64,000 nucleotides of DNA from an uncultured Opitutia bacterium. Lineage in GTDB: Bacteria > Verrucomicrobiota > Verrucomicrobiia > Opitutales > Opitutaceae. Each line of letters begins with the position of its first letter. The stretch's first letter is position 1. Below, in pieces: positions 55,793 through 63,768 of this stretch. Position numbers and translations under genes: made by a program. The notes beneath the pieces are model-generated. The model did not search any database. It was not told the origin of the DNA and worked only from the letters and a program-made list of their open reading frames with translations. Location: positions 19,017 to 83,016 of the forward strand of contig CAIONS010000069.1 in assembly GCA_903859715.1 (NCBI GenBank), given 5' to 3'.

Positions 55793-56992
55793 CTAATCTC
55801 TCGCCGGCTTCGTCACTCCCGCCAGAAACCATTCCATGGCATAACCGGTCAGCTGGCTGCCCGGGCCGTCCGGATTGAAATCAAAGGCATGCGTCGCCCA
55901 CGGCAAACGCAGGTAATAGTGCGGCACTTTCAGCTCCTGCAACCGCGCGGTCAGCCGCTCGCTGTGCCGCGCCCACGATAGCGTGTCGGGCACCCCGTGC
56001 ACCAGCAGTGTCGGCGGCGAATCTGCCCGGGCGAGCAACTGGGCGCTCGCCGACTCATAATTCGCCCGCCGCGCCCCCTCCGGCGGGCCGCCCATGTATT
56101 GCCGCATGAGGTTGAGCGAATCGAGCACGTCATCCTCGCGCGAGACGGACCAGACAAACGGCATGTCGTGTGGCGCATACAGGGCGATGACTCCGCGGAT
56201 CGCCGGGTCGTGGGCGCCATAACCCACCGCCGACGCAATCTGCCCGCCCGCCGAGCGGCCCATGAGCACGAGCCGCGTCGGATCGATGCCGTAGGTGGTC
56301 GCACGGGCCTTGAGCCACGCGATCGCCGTCAGCACGTCCTCACCTTGCTTCGGCCACTGCCACTTCGGTGCCAGGCGATAGCTGATCGCAGCCACGACAT
56401 ACCCGCGGGCCACGAACCAGTCGTTCCACTCGGGCAGCTGCTTGCGATCGCCGCCATCCCAACCCCCGCCATGGATCACGATCACGCAGGGCCGCGGTTT
56501 TCCGGAAATGGCCGGGACATAAATATCCGTCTTCAACTCCTGTCCGTCCGGCCGCGCAAAAATTTCCGTCGTCATGATCGCCTTGGGCCGCTTTTCACCG
56601 AGAAAGAGCCGGCTCCAATTCCACACCGACCCGGTCGGCGTCTCCGCTCCAAATGCCGCGTCCAGCTCCCGCGGCAGCGTCCCCGCGATTCGTCGCGCGC
56701 TGAACACCGGTCGGAGCAGGCCAACCCCCGCGATCAGGCAGAGCAGCAGCGTCACTCCCCGCCAGATGCCCGACGTACTGCAGCCAGCCGCCACGGCGAG
56801 CCCCAGCGGCAGCAGGACAAGCCAGTGGCCATATTCCCCCGCCAGAATCGCCAGCTTCCACGCAATGATCCAATCCGGCGCCCGCCGCAGCGTCAGCAGG
56901 GAGAGGGCCGTCACGCTCAGCGCCAGCAGCAGGAAAAGATATTTGAGCACGTTGCCCCTACTACGCGCCAGGCCGGCGCTTGGGTGAACCAT
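55793..56992 (-). CDS. Membrane-anchored alpha/beta-hydrolase (esterase-like)
   Basis: A 399-aa protein. Residues 15-105 contain several hydrophobic segments (YLFLLLALSVTALSLLTL, LAILAGEYGHWLVLLPLGL, LLLCLIAGVGLL). A soluble alpha/beta-hydrolase domain follows, with oxyanion motif VIHGGGWDGG, nucleophile elbow MGRSAGG and a C-terminal His in ATHAFDF. This matches the BD-FAE/hormone-sensitive-lipase-like family. Substrate is unknown; carbohydrate esterase activity is possible. It ends 60 bases beyond the start of the repeat-module gene, in the same direction. Confidence 0.85.
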   Translation of the reverse strand: MVHPSAGLARSRGNVLKYLFLLLALSVTALSLLTLRRAPDWIIAWKLAILAGEYGHWLVLLPLGLAVAAGCSTSGIWRGVTLLLCLIAGVGLLRPVFSARRIAGTLPRELDAAFGAETPTGSVWNWSRLFLGEKRPKAIMTTEIFARPDGQELKTDIYVPAISGKPRPCVIVIHGGGWDGGDRKQLPEWNDWFVARGYVVAAISYRLAPKWQWPKQGEDVLTAIAWLKARATTYGIDPTRLVLMGRSAGGQIASAVGYGAHDPAIRGVIALYAPHDMPFVWSVSREDDVLDSLNLMRQYMGGPPEGARRANYESASAQLLARADSPPTLLVHGVPDTLSWARHSERLTARLQELKVPHYYLRLPWATHAFDFNPDGPGSQLTGYAMEWFLAGVTKPARD

Positions 56993-57033
56993 TTTCTTCG
57001 TGTCCTTCCGGCGCTTCGTGCTTGTGTGCCGCC

Positions 57034-57729
57034 ATGCGCCGTCTCGACCAGCTTCTCGCCAACCTCGGCTATTGCAGCCGCCGTCAGGCCCGCGAATGGG
57101 TGGAAGCCGGGCGCGTCACTGTTGCCGGCCGGCCCATGGACTATTTTGGAGCCAAGGCCGACGAGGCCGACGTCCGCGTGGACGGCGAGCCCCTGGATCA
57201 TCCCGGCAGCCTGCTGCTGCTCATGCACAAGCCCACTGGGCTCGTCTGCTCCCATGAGGAACGCGAAGGGCCGAACGTTTATTCGCTGCTGCCCGAGCGC
57301 TGGCGCCAGCGCAACCCGGCCGTCACGAGCATCGGCCGGCTCGACAAGGACACCAGCGGCCTGCTGCTGCTCACCGATATTTCCCCGCTGGTCCACCGGC
57401 TCACCTCCCCGAAGAACAAGGTGCCCAAAGTCTACCGCGCCACGCTCGACCGCGATCTCACGCCCGACCTCGCCGCACGTTTTGCCAGCGGTACCCTCCT
57501 GCTGGAGGGCGAAAAGGAGCCCTGCGCCCCGGCCGAATTCAAACTCCTGGGTCCGCGCGAGGCCGAGCTGACGCTCACCGAGGGCCGCTACCACCAGGTT
57601 CGCCGCATGTTCGCCGCCACCGGGTCCACCGTGCTCACCTTGCACCGCGCCAAGTTCGGCGACCTCGAGCTGGGCGACCTGCCCGCGGGCCAGTGGCGCG
57701 AACTGCCGCTGGATTATTTCGGCACCTGA
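57034..57729 (+). CDS. rRNA pseudouridine synthase, RsuA/RluB family
   Basis: A 231-aa cytoplasmic enzyme. Residues 1-60 form an S4 RNA-binding domain (RLDQLLANLGYCSRRQAREW). The catalytic aspartate is in IGRLDKDTSGLLLLTD. Family motif LLMHKPTGLVCS and the C-terminal EGRYHQVRRMFAATG are present. Length and the short S4 domain favour RsuA (16S U516) over RluB. The ATG at 57034 is used; the frame is open upstream to 56980. Confidence 0.9.
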   Translation: MRRLDQLLANLGYCSRRQAREWVEAGRVTVAGRPMDYFGAKADEADVRVDGEPLDHPGSLLLLMHKPTGLVCSHEEREGPNVYSLLPERWRQRNPAVTSIGRLDKDTSGLLLLTDISPLVHRLTSPKNKVPKVYRATLDRDLTPDLAARFASGTLLLEGEKEPCAPAEFKLLGPREAELTLTEGRYHQVRRMFAATGSTVLTLHRAKFGDLELGDLPAGQWRELPLDYFGT

Positions 57730-57742
57730 ACGGACCACAGCT

Positions 57743-57985
57743 GAATTTCACCACGAAGGACACGAAGCGCACGAAGTCGGATGGTTTTAACCGCGAAGAG
57801 CGCAAAGAGCGCGAAGTAACACCCAAAGTCTGTTTGGCCACGGATTGCACGGCTGGGGAATGAAGATCCGGATCCGTGTCATCCGTGCAATCCGTGGTTA
57901 AATGGATCGAAAGGCCCGGACTTCGCGCTCTTTGCGGTTAAAATGGATTGGTCTTCGTGCGCTTCGTGTCCTTCGTGGTTCAAAT
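57743..57985. repeat. Nested composite palindrome (A-B-C-C'-B'-A')
   Basis: The 317-base gap between the pseudouridine synthase and YhbY genes is almost filled by three nested inverted repeats. Outer arms (57743-57776 and 57953-57985) share 26 bases of cacgaag units. Middle arms (57785-57816 and 57921-57942) are built from cgcgaag/cgcaaag units. Inner arms ccacggattgcacgg (57838-57852) and ccgtgcaatccgtgg (57883-57897) are perfect. Each layer resembles a single palindrome found elsewhere in the window. No gene was seen here. Confidence 0.85.
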
Positions 57986-58046
57986 CCGAATCAAACCCGC
58001 AATTAGGTTTCCCCCGCCGGGCCAATCCTGTCATCCGTAGTCCCGC

Positions 58047-58370
58047 ATGAATGACTTTCCCCTCACCGGCGCCCAGAAATCGCATCTCCGCGGGCTCGGC
58101 CAGACCCTCGAACCCGCGCTGAAACTCGGCAAGGGCGGACTCACGCCCGCCTTCTTCGCCGAGCTGAACAAATACCTGCGCAGCCATGAACTCGTGAAGC
58201 TGCGCTTCCTCGGCGCCGAGCGGGACGAACGCGCCGTCCTGTGCACCCAGATCGCCGATGAAGGCCGCTGCGTGCTGGTTGGCGCGGTCGGACACACCGC
58301 CCTGTTTTACCGGCAGCATCCGGAGCCCGCGCAGCGGCAAATCGAGCTGCCGGTCCCGGCCTCGACCTAG
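58047..58370 (+). CDS. yhbY: YhbY/CRS1-CRM-domain RNA-binding protein
   Basis: A 107-aa protein of normal YhbY length. The CRM pattern is visible: LTGAQKSHLRGLGQTLEPAL, KLGKGGLTPAFFAEL, ELVKLRFLGAERDE and the final GHTALFYRQHPE with conserved GxxxxLYR-like turn. YhbY associates with the large ribosomal subunit precursor. The neighbouring pseudouridine synthase gives a ribosome-assembly context. Confidence 0.9.
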   Translation: MNDFPLTGAQKSHLRGLGQTLEPALKLGKGGLTPAFFAELNKYLRSHELVKLRFLGAERDERAVLCTQIADEGRCVLVGAVGHTALFYRQHPEPAQRQIELPVPAST

Positions 58371-58419
58371 GCCGTCCGTCCACCGTTGACGCTGCGCGCC
58401 CGCGCAGTATTCCTCGCGC

Positions 58420-59252
58420 ATGTTCATCATCATTGGTGGCGACGGGAAGGAATACGGGCCGGTCTCGGTGGAACAAATCCGGGCCTGGCTGGCGGGTGGT
58501 CGAGCCAACCTCGAAACGAAGGCCAAGGCAGTCGGGACCGACGAATGGCGGCGACTCGGTGACTTTGCCGAATTCAGCGGCACCGGCCCGGCGGCCCCGC
58601 CGCCCATGGTGACCGGCGAGATCGATCCCAAGATTTTTGCCGACGATCTCATCGCCCGGGCTGCCCCCCTCGATATCGGCGGTTGCATTTCCCGTAGCTG
58701 GGAACTGCTGAAGTCTGATTTTTGGGCGATCGTCGGGGTTACCTTGGTGGTGATCGTGGTCGGCCTCGTGGCCCGATTCATTCCTTTCATTGGCTGGCTG
58801 GTCGGCCTGCTGTTTTCCGGGGTGCTCTACGGCGGCCTCTATTTTTATTTCCTCAAAAAAGTCCGCGGCCAGCCGGCCGAGCTGGGCGATGCGTTCAGTG
58901 GATTCAGCGTGGCCTTCGGGCCACTGGTCCTCACCTCGATTCTTGTCATCCTCCTGACGATGGTGGGCTTCGTCTGCCTGATCCTGCCCGGCATCTACCT
59001 GGCCATTGCCTATTCCTTCGCCTACCTGCTGGTCATCGACCGGAAGATGGAATTCTGGGTGGCGATGGAAGTGAGCCGGCGGGTGATCACGGCCAGTGGT
59101 GGCGGATGTTTGGCCTGGTCATCCTCGGCGCCATCATCGCGGCGCTCGGCGTGCTCGGGCTGGGCGTCGGCATCTTCATCACCATGCCGATCTTCATCGG
59201 CGCACTCGTCTACGCCTACGAGAGCCTCTGCAATCCGCCGCCTCGGGCCTGA
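58420..59252 (+). pseudogene. GYF-domain membrane protein with an apparent -1 frameshift
   Basis: Residues 1-55 form a GYF_2 domain (IGGDGKEYGPVSVEQIRAW, ETKAKAVGTDEWRRLGDFAE). Three or more hydrophobic segments follow (AIVGVTLVVIVVGLVARFI, FGPLVLTSILVILLTMVGFV). Near 59091 coding character moves to the -1 frame. The first frame runs into Ser-rich low-complexity sequence to 59271. The other frame continues naturally as QWWRMFGLVILGAIIAALG, ending at a TGA at 59250-59252. One missing base (for example a G in 'acggcc') would restore a 277-aa protein. This may be a true mutation, an assembly error or programmed frameshifting. Confidence 0.7.
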
Positions 59253-59263
59253 ACGGGGACGGA

Positions 59264-61051
59264 TTATTTGATCTTCGCGAGCCGCGCCGTGAGCGCGGCC
59301 GCATCCGGAATGGGCGACGAACACGCGCCATTCGCGCAGAGAAACGCCGCCGCGTGGTCCAGCACGGGATAAATGTCCTCGCCGCGCGGCGCCGGGCCCT
59401 CGCGACGGTCCCACCATTCGACGAGCTTGTGCGCTTCCGGCACGCGCAGCGCCGCCGCGAACATGGCCTTTGCCTCGGGATCATCCTTCCGGCCCACGAT
59501 CGCCACATGGATCGGATCGGTCCGCGCCTCTTCCTCGGCCAGTAATAGACCAGCGACATAAAAACCGCGTCCCTCGGCCTGTCCCGGCGCCAGCAGCCAG
59601 CGCAGCGCCGTCGCCGCCATGGTGCGGAACTCCGCGCGTCCCGTGGCCTCCGCCAGTGCAGTGCCAAACCGCGCCACGCCCACGTTCTCATCAAACTGCG
59701 GTCGCGGTGCGGGAAAGGCGTTCACCGTCGTATCACTGCTGGCGAAGCCCGCTTCCGCACCTCGGCCAAAATGCGCCGTCAGAAATTCCGCGGCCGCTGA
59801 CGCGCGGTCGAGCCACACGCGGTCTTGCGTCAACTGGTGCAGCGCGAGAAACGCGCGGCCCATCGCCAGCGTATCACCGAGATACGGTCCCGCCTCATCG
59901 TGCTCGTCGTGCCGGAACCCGCCGCCCGGCAGCGCGCGATGCGCCAGCACCCAGCGCGCCGCGCGCTCGGCTTCATTGCGGTAGGTCGTCTGGCCGGTCG
60001 TGGCCGCGAACTGGCAGACCGCCGAAATGACCCAGCCGTTTTCCCGGGCGTAGACATGCCTGTCGATCCGCGGGATGCCGCGCGCCCGGCGGCCTTCGTC
60101 ATCCAGAGCGTAATAATCGGCACTGTGCTCGCCGGGGACAAGGTCGGCATCCTGGCTCGTGAAAACGACCCCGTCGCCGCTGGTGAGAAATCCGCGCAGG
60201 TACAGCCGGAGCCCCCGCAACATTTCCCCGTCGGCCGGATTCTGCCAGCGCGCATACGCCTGGGCGTAGATGCGCAGGTTCTCCGCCTGCATCTGCACGA
60301 TCTTTTCGAAGTGCGGCTCGTTCCAGTCCCCGCCAACAGAATATTGGTAAACCCCGCCCCACACCGGATCGAGGAGCTTGTGCTGCAGCCGCAGCGTGTC
60401 GCGCGCCCTCTGCGCCGCACCCTCATCGCCGCGCGCCGCCAGCCGCATCGCGAGTTCCACACTGTCCCAGTCCAGAAACTTGTGGCTGAACCCCCAGCCG
60501 CCGGCCTTTTCATCGTAGCCTTCGTTCCAGGTGCGCAGCAGCGCCGCGCGACGCTCATCGCCCAGCACCGTTGCCGTCGCCACGGTACTGGTGACACGTT
60601 CAGGCCGGACCGAAGGCCCTGGAGTCGGATCGTCGATCACCGCCTGCAGTAGCGAACTCATCTCCTTGGGCGGAAGGTAGCCCTGGCGCTTCACGAGTTC
60701 ACTGCCGTCCGGCGCATAGATGACGGTCGCGGGCCAGCCGTAGTCCTCATAACGGTTGGCCAGATCCGGCCGGGAATCCTGATCCACCCGCACCGCGATG
60801 TAGCGCGAGGCCAGCAGCCGGCCCACCGCCGGATCGCGGTAGGTGATCTCCTCCATGACATGGCACCAGTGGCACCACACCGCCTGGAGATCGAGGAGGA
60901 TGAATTTGTTCTCCCGCTTGGCCTGCGCAAAAATTTCCGGCGACCACGCCTGCCAGGCAATCGACGCCGCGGGCACGTCCGCCGCGATGGCCGGGACCGT
61001 CACCCCTGTGATAAGCAGGCTCGAAAGCAAAAGGCAGCGGAGAGAACGCAT
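59264..61051 (-). CDS. YyaL/DUF255 protein: thioredoxin-like domain plus six-hairpin barrel
   Basis: A 595-aa exported protein with a signal peptide (RSLRCLLLSSLLITGVTVPAIAA). Residues 30-140 form a thioredoxin-like domain with CHWCH (QAVWCHWCHVMEE). The rest is an alpha/alpha-barrel similar to N-acylglucosamine 2-epimerases. Members of this family (human SPATA20, bacterial YyaL) have unknown activity; they usually lack a signal peptide, so export here is notable. The gene ends convergent to the GYF-domain gene. Confidence 0.88.
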   Translation of the reverse strand: MRSLRCLLLSSLLITGVTVPAIAADVPAASIAWQAWSPEIFAQAKRENKFILLDLQAVWCHWCHVMEEITYRDPAVGRLLASRYIAVRVDQDSRPDLANRYEDYGWPATVIYAPDGSELVKRQGYLPPKEMSSLLQAVIDDPTPGPSVRPERVTSTVATATVLGDERRAALLRTWNEGYDEKAGGWGFSHKFLDWDSVELAMRLAARGDEGAAQRARDTLRLQHKLLDPVWGGVYQYSVGGDWNEPHFEKIVQMQAENLRIYAQAYARWQNPADGEMLRGLRLYLRGFLTSGDGVVFTSQDADLVPGEHSADYYALDDEGRRARGIPRIDRHVYARENGWVISAVCQFAATTGQTTYRNEAERAARWVLAHRALPGGGFRHDEHDEAGPYLGDTLAMGRAFLALHQLTQDRVWLDRASAAAEFLTAHFGRGAEAGFASSDTTVNAFPAPRPQFDENVGVARFGTALAEATGRAEFRTMAATALRWLLAPGQAEGRGFYVAGLLLAEEEARTDPIHVAIVGRKDDPEAKAMFAAALRVPEAHKLVEWWDRREGPAPRGEDIYPVLDHAAAFLCANGACSSPIPDAAALTARLAKIK

Positions 61052-61160
61052 ATAGTACTGTTACGCGGTTATCCTGCGGTCAGACGCGCGGCTCAAATGG
61101 ATTTCATAGTGTAGGGCGGGGTCGGCGACCCCGCCCTGCATTTTATCCCGGCCCACTGGC

Positions 61161-61634
61161 TTATTCGTCCGACGAGGTTTTCTTGGAAAGCAGCGCGTCG
61201 AGCGACAGCTTGCCCGGCCCGAAGACAAAGATGATGACCGACGCGAGCAGGAATAGGAAAGGCGCTGCCGAGACGAATTTATCGGGATCGGACGTGATCG
61301 CGTGCACCGCCTCCGACTCCGAGGTGGCGTAGGCCACGATCATCGTGAAAATGAGCGGCAGCGGCACGATGCGGCCCCCGAGTCCAAGCAGGAGTAGCAA
61401 GCCGCCGAAACATTCCACCGAGCCGGCCGCAATGGCGTTCAGCTTGGGCGCTGGGATATGCAGGCTCTCAAAGAATCCGGCCGTGCGATCGAGGTTCATG
61501 AGCTTGCCCTTGCCAGTCTCAAAAAACTGCCAGCCCCAGTAGAGGCGGATAATGAGCAGAAAGGGCGAGCGCAGCCACTGGGCAAGGGCGGCGAGGAAAC
61601 CATTCAGTTTGTGATACAAGGAGGCGGGGTTCAT
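61161..61634 (-). CDS. DoxX-family membrane protein (fourth gene of the MNIO operon)
   Basis: A 157-aa membrane protein with about four hydrophobic segments (FLLIIRLYWGWQFFETGKGK, AAGSVECFGGLLLLLGLGG, RIVPLPLIFTMIVAYATS, APFLFLLASVIIFVFGPG). The RLxxGxxFxxxGxxKL-like start is the DoxX signature. The ATG at 61634 is preferred. It lies 26 bases after the DUF2063 stop. DoxX is the usual D gene in Hvf/bufferin-type RiPP operons. Confidence 0.88.
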   Translation of the reverse strand: MNPASLYHKLNGFLAALAQWLRSPFLLIIRLYWGWQFFETGKGKLMNLDRTAGFFESLHIPAPKLNAIAAGSVECFGGLLLLLGLGGRIVPLPLIFTMIVAYATSESEAVHAITSDPDKFVSAAPFLFLLASVIIFVFGPGKLSLDALLSKKTSSDE

Positions 61635-61660
61635 AAAAGTGAGAGCGCGGATGCCGGGTT

Positions 61661-62584
61661 TTATTTCCGGCGGCAAATCCAGCCGAGCTGCATCCAGAGG
61701 GCAAACCAGTCCTGCACCTGCGCCGGCGTCACGCCGCGCCCGGCCGCAGCCACCGCACGAACCAGCGGCTGGCCGTCGCGCAGCGCCACCAGGATCTTGA
61801 ACGCGGGCGCTTCCAGCCGCTTGTAGTACATGCGGTTTTCGACGCGGTGCACAGCGAGCCAGAGGCGCTCCCGCCGCGGCCGGGCCACCTTGCGGGTTCG
61901 CGCCGCGTGCCGCGCGGACGTTGTGGCGTTGCTCGCCTCCGACCGGAGCGAGTCGCGTTTTTTAACCGCGATCACATAGGTGTCCACCGGATGCTGGAGC
62001 GCCAGCAACGTGACATGGGGCTGCAGGCCCAGCCGCAGGCGCGAGGGATCCGTCCGGCCAAAATCCGCCGCGGTCAGCACCGGCCGCATCGCCTCATCAA
62101 AGGTCACTGTCTGCGCCCATTCAAAACGCGCGATGTCGAGCGCGAGCGCGGTATGCGGTGCGGTCCAGCGTGGTTCCCGCCGGATGAAGGTCTCCAGCTG
62201 CCCACAGAGGTTGCGCAGCGTGAAGGAGCGTGACGGATGCTTGGTCAGATAGGCGATCGCGAGCTGGTTGAATTTCCGGTCGCCGAGCGCGGCGCGCAGC
62301 CCGGGATTGTCCTCGTAAAACGAGTCGATCAACCTGAACCAGTACATCCGGTTGTAGATCTCGAGCCGGTCAAAGGCCGTCAGCCGGTCGTTGGGCTTGA
62401 TGAACTCCGCCACGACGTCCGCCATCGGGCGGCCATCCGTCCAGCGTGACTGCATGCGGTTGCCGGGCGCCAGCGGCCGGACCAGCGCCCGGTGCATCAG
62501 GCGCTGGAAGGCGAGCAGGGCCCGCGTCGAATCAAGCCGCGCGGGAACGGGGCGACGGGGATTTTTTCCGGGCGGTTTTCGCAT
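61661..62584 (-). CDS. DUF2063 (HvfC/BufC-like) partner protein
   Basis: A 307-aa protein. The DUF2063 N-terminal domain covers about residues 30-130 (LLAFQRLMHRALV, RLTAFDRLEIYNRMYWFRLI, SFYEDNPGLRAALGDRKFNQ). The C-terminal half (APAFKILVALRDGQPLVRAV) is a winged-helix-like domain. It has an inserted basic segment (residues about 205-240, rich in Arg/Lys). The ATG at 62584 overlaps the DUF692 gene by 53 bases. In characterised systems this protein delivers the precursor to the DUF692 enzyme. Confidence 0.85.
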   Translation of the reverse strand: MRKPPGKNPRRPVPARLDSTRALLAFQRLMHRALVRPLAPGNRMQSRWTDGRPMADVVAEFIKPNDRLTAFDRLEIYNRMYWFRLIDSFYEDNPGLRAALGDRKFNQLAIAYLTKHPSRSFTLRNLCGQLETFIRREPRWTAPHTALALDIARFEWAQTVTFDEAMRPVLTAADFGRTDPSRLRLGLQPHVTLLALQHPVDTYVIAVKKRDSLRSEASNATTSARHAARTRKVARPRRERLWLAVHRVENRMYYKRLEAPAFKILVALRDGQPLVRAVAAAGRGVTPAQVQDWFALWMQLGWICRRK

Positions 62585-63410
62585 CGGCAATGAATTCGTT
62601 GGCTTTGAGGGCCTCGTCATGCACCTCGTCAAACGACGGGATGCGGTCGTCCCACTCCAACAGCGTGGCGGTCACACCACAGAGCCGGGTGGCCTCCGCA
62701 TACAGTTTCCATACCGGGTCGAGGACCGGATGATCATGGGTATCGAGGAGGTACTTCTCGAATTTCGTGTGCCCCGCGATGTGCATCTGGCCCACGCGGT
62801 GATGCGGGACGCCGTTGAGATAATCGTAGGGATTGAACCCGTGGTTCCGTGAGGAGACGTAGATGTTGTTCACATCGAGGAGAATTCCGCAGTCGGCCCG
62901 TTCGACGACTTCGCTGAGGAACTCCCATTCCGTCATTTCAGAGACGTGAAACTCGGCGTAGCTGCTGACATTCTCCACGCAGATCGGCACTTCCAGGAAA
63001 TCACGCACCCTGCGGATCTTGGCAGCGGTGCGTTTCGCGGCGGCCAGGGTGTAGGGCATCGGCAGCAGATCGTGCGTGTACGTGCCGTCGACGCTGCCCC
63101 AGCACAGGTGGTCGGAAAGCCACGGGGTGTTCGTGCGCTTCACCAGGGCCTTGAGCCGCTTCAGGTGCTCACGGTCCGGCTTGTCCGCCGAGCCAAAATA
63201 CATCGAGACGCCGTGCTGCACGACGCGGTACTGCTCCAGGATCCGGTCCAGCACCTCGAGCGGCCGGCCGCCGTCGCACATGAAATTCTCGGAGATGATC
63301 TCAAACCAGCCGACCACCGGCTTCTTCTCCAGGATGTGCGAGTAGTGCGGCACCCGCAGGCCCAGCCCGATGCCATAGTCGGTGCGGCCGTTGAATGCAT
63401 TGGCGGGCAT
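62532..63410 (-). CDS. DUF692 multinuclear iron-dependent oxidase (MNIO, HvfB/BufB-like)
   Basis: A 292-aa TIM-barrel enzyme. Metal-ligand candidates are ISENF (Glu41), HGVSM (His66), LSDHLCW (Asp100/His101), CVENVSS (Glu146), LLDVNNIYVSSRNH (Asp179, Asn182, His190), MHIAGH (His210), DTHDHPV (Asp223 to His227) and LLEWDD (Glu252). This matches the DUF692 pattern. MNIO enzymes modify Cys residues in RiPP precursors to thioamide/oxazolone or 5-thiooxazole groups. The precursor gene lies directly upstream; the DUF2063 and DoxX genes follow. Confidence 0.92.
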   Translation of the reverse strand: MPANAFNGRTDYGIGLGLRVPHYSHILEKKPVVGWFEIISENFMCDGGRPLEVLDRILEQYRVVQHGVSMYFGSADKPDREHLKRLKALVKRTNTPWLSDHLCWGSVDGTYTHDLLPMPYTLAAAKRTAAKIRRVRDFLEVPICVENVSSYAEFHVSEMTEWEFLSEVVERADCGILLDVNNIYVSSRNHGFNPYDYLNGVPHHRVGQMHIAGHTKFEKYLLDTHDHPVLDPVWKLYAEATRLCGVTATLLEWDDRIPSFDEVHDEALKANEFIADAKTARKKSPSPRSRAA

Positions 63411-63452
63411 AGGGGGAAATTAAACAGGACAGAGCCACGCCGGCGAGCGGCG

Positions 63453-63488
63453 AAAAAAAACGCGGCCGACGCCAAGCGCCGGCCGCGT
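63453..63488 (-). terminator. Attenuator-like terminator after the precursor gene
   Basis: On the minus strand a 13-base stem (arms 63476-63488 and 63460-63472, one G.U pair) with a three-base loop is followed by a run of eight T (63453-63460). It lies between the precursor gene and the DUF692 gene, so it probably ends most transcripts after the precursor and lets a fraction read through to the enzymes. Confidence 0.88.
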
Positions 63489-63501
63489 GGAGGAAAGCAG
63501 C

Positions 63502-63768
63502 TTACTTCTTGTCCGGAGCAGCGGCCGGGGCGCAGCCGCCCTTGCCCTTGCAGTCGTTCTTACCTTTGCAGCCGTTGTCGCTGGACTTGCAGCCGCCCTT
63601 GCCCTTGCAGTCGTTTTGACCCTTGCAGGAGGCTTTGTCCTTGGCCTTGGAGTCATCCTTGGCCGCAGGCGTGCCAGCATCGGCCGCGTGGGCGCGAATC
63701 GCGAGCGAACCGGCATAAAGACCGGCCATGGCGGCGGCCGTGATGATGAAGCGTGTGGATTTATTCAT
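63502..63768 (-). CDS. Bufferin/HvfA-like exported RiPP precursor with Cys repeats
   Basis: An 88-aa protein. The ATG at 63768 gives a signal peptide (KSTRFIITAAAMAGLYAG ending near AHAAD). After an Ala/Lys/Asp linker come two repeats of CKGxNDCKGKGGC. Cysteines are at residues 48, 54, 60, 67, 73 and 79, each followed by a Lys-Gly pair except the last. A longer frame to 63945 adds unlikely N-terminal sequence without a signal. It precedes the DUF692 gene, so the cysteines are the expected modification sites. The mature product would be a periplasmic metal (probably copper) binding peptide; this is inferred from the operon type. Confidence 0.85.
   Translation of the reverse strand: MNKSTRFIITAAAMAGLYAGSLAIRAHAADAGTPAAKDDSKAKDKASCKGQNDCKGKGGCKSSDNGCKGKNDCKGKGGCAPAAAPDKK

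Noticed and set aside
57970..57990. tRNA T-arm-like sequence (ggttcaaatcc)
   Set aside because: It is the end of the cacgaag palindrome arm; no acceptor, D or anticodon stems can be formed around it.
57879..58790. Minus-strand ORF of 303 codons including an NHEGHEAHED-like peptide
   Set aside because: It runs through a known-type extragenic palindrome and opposite the YhbY and GYF genes; the peptide is a translation of the cacgaag repeat.
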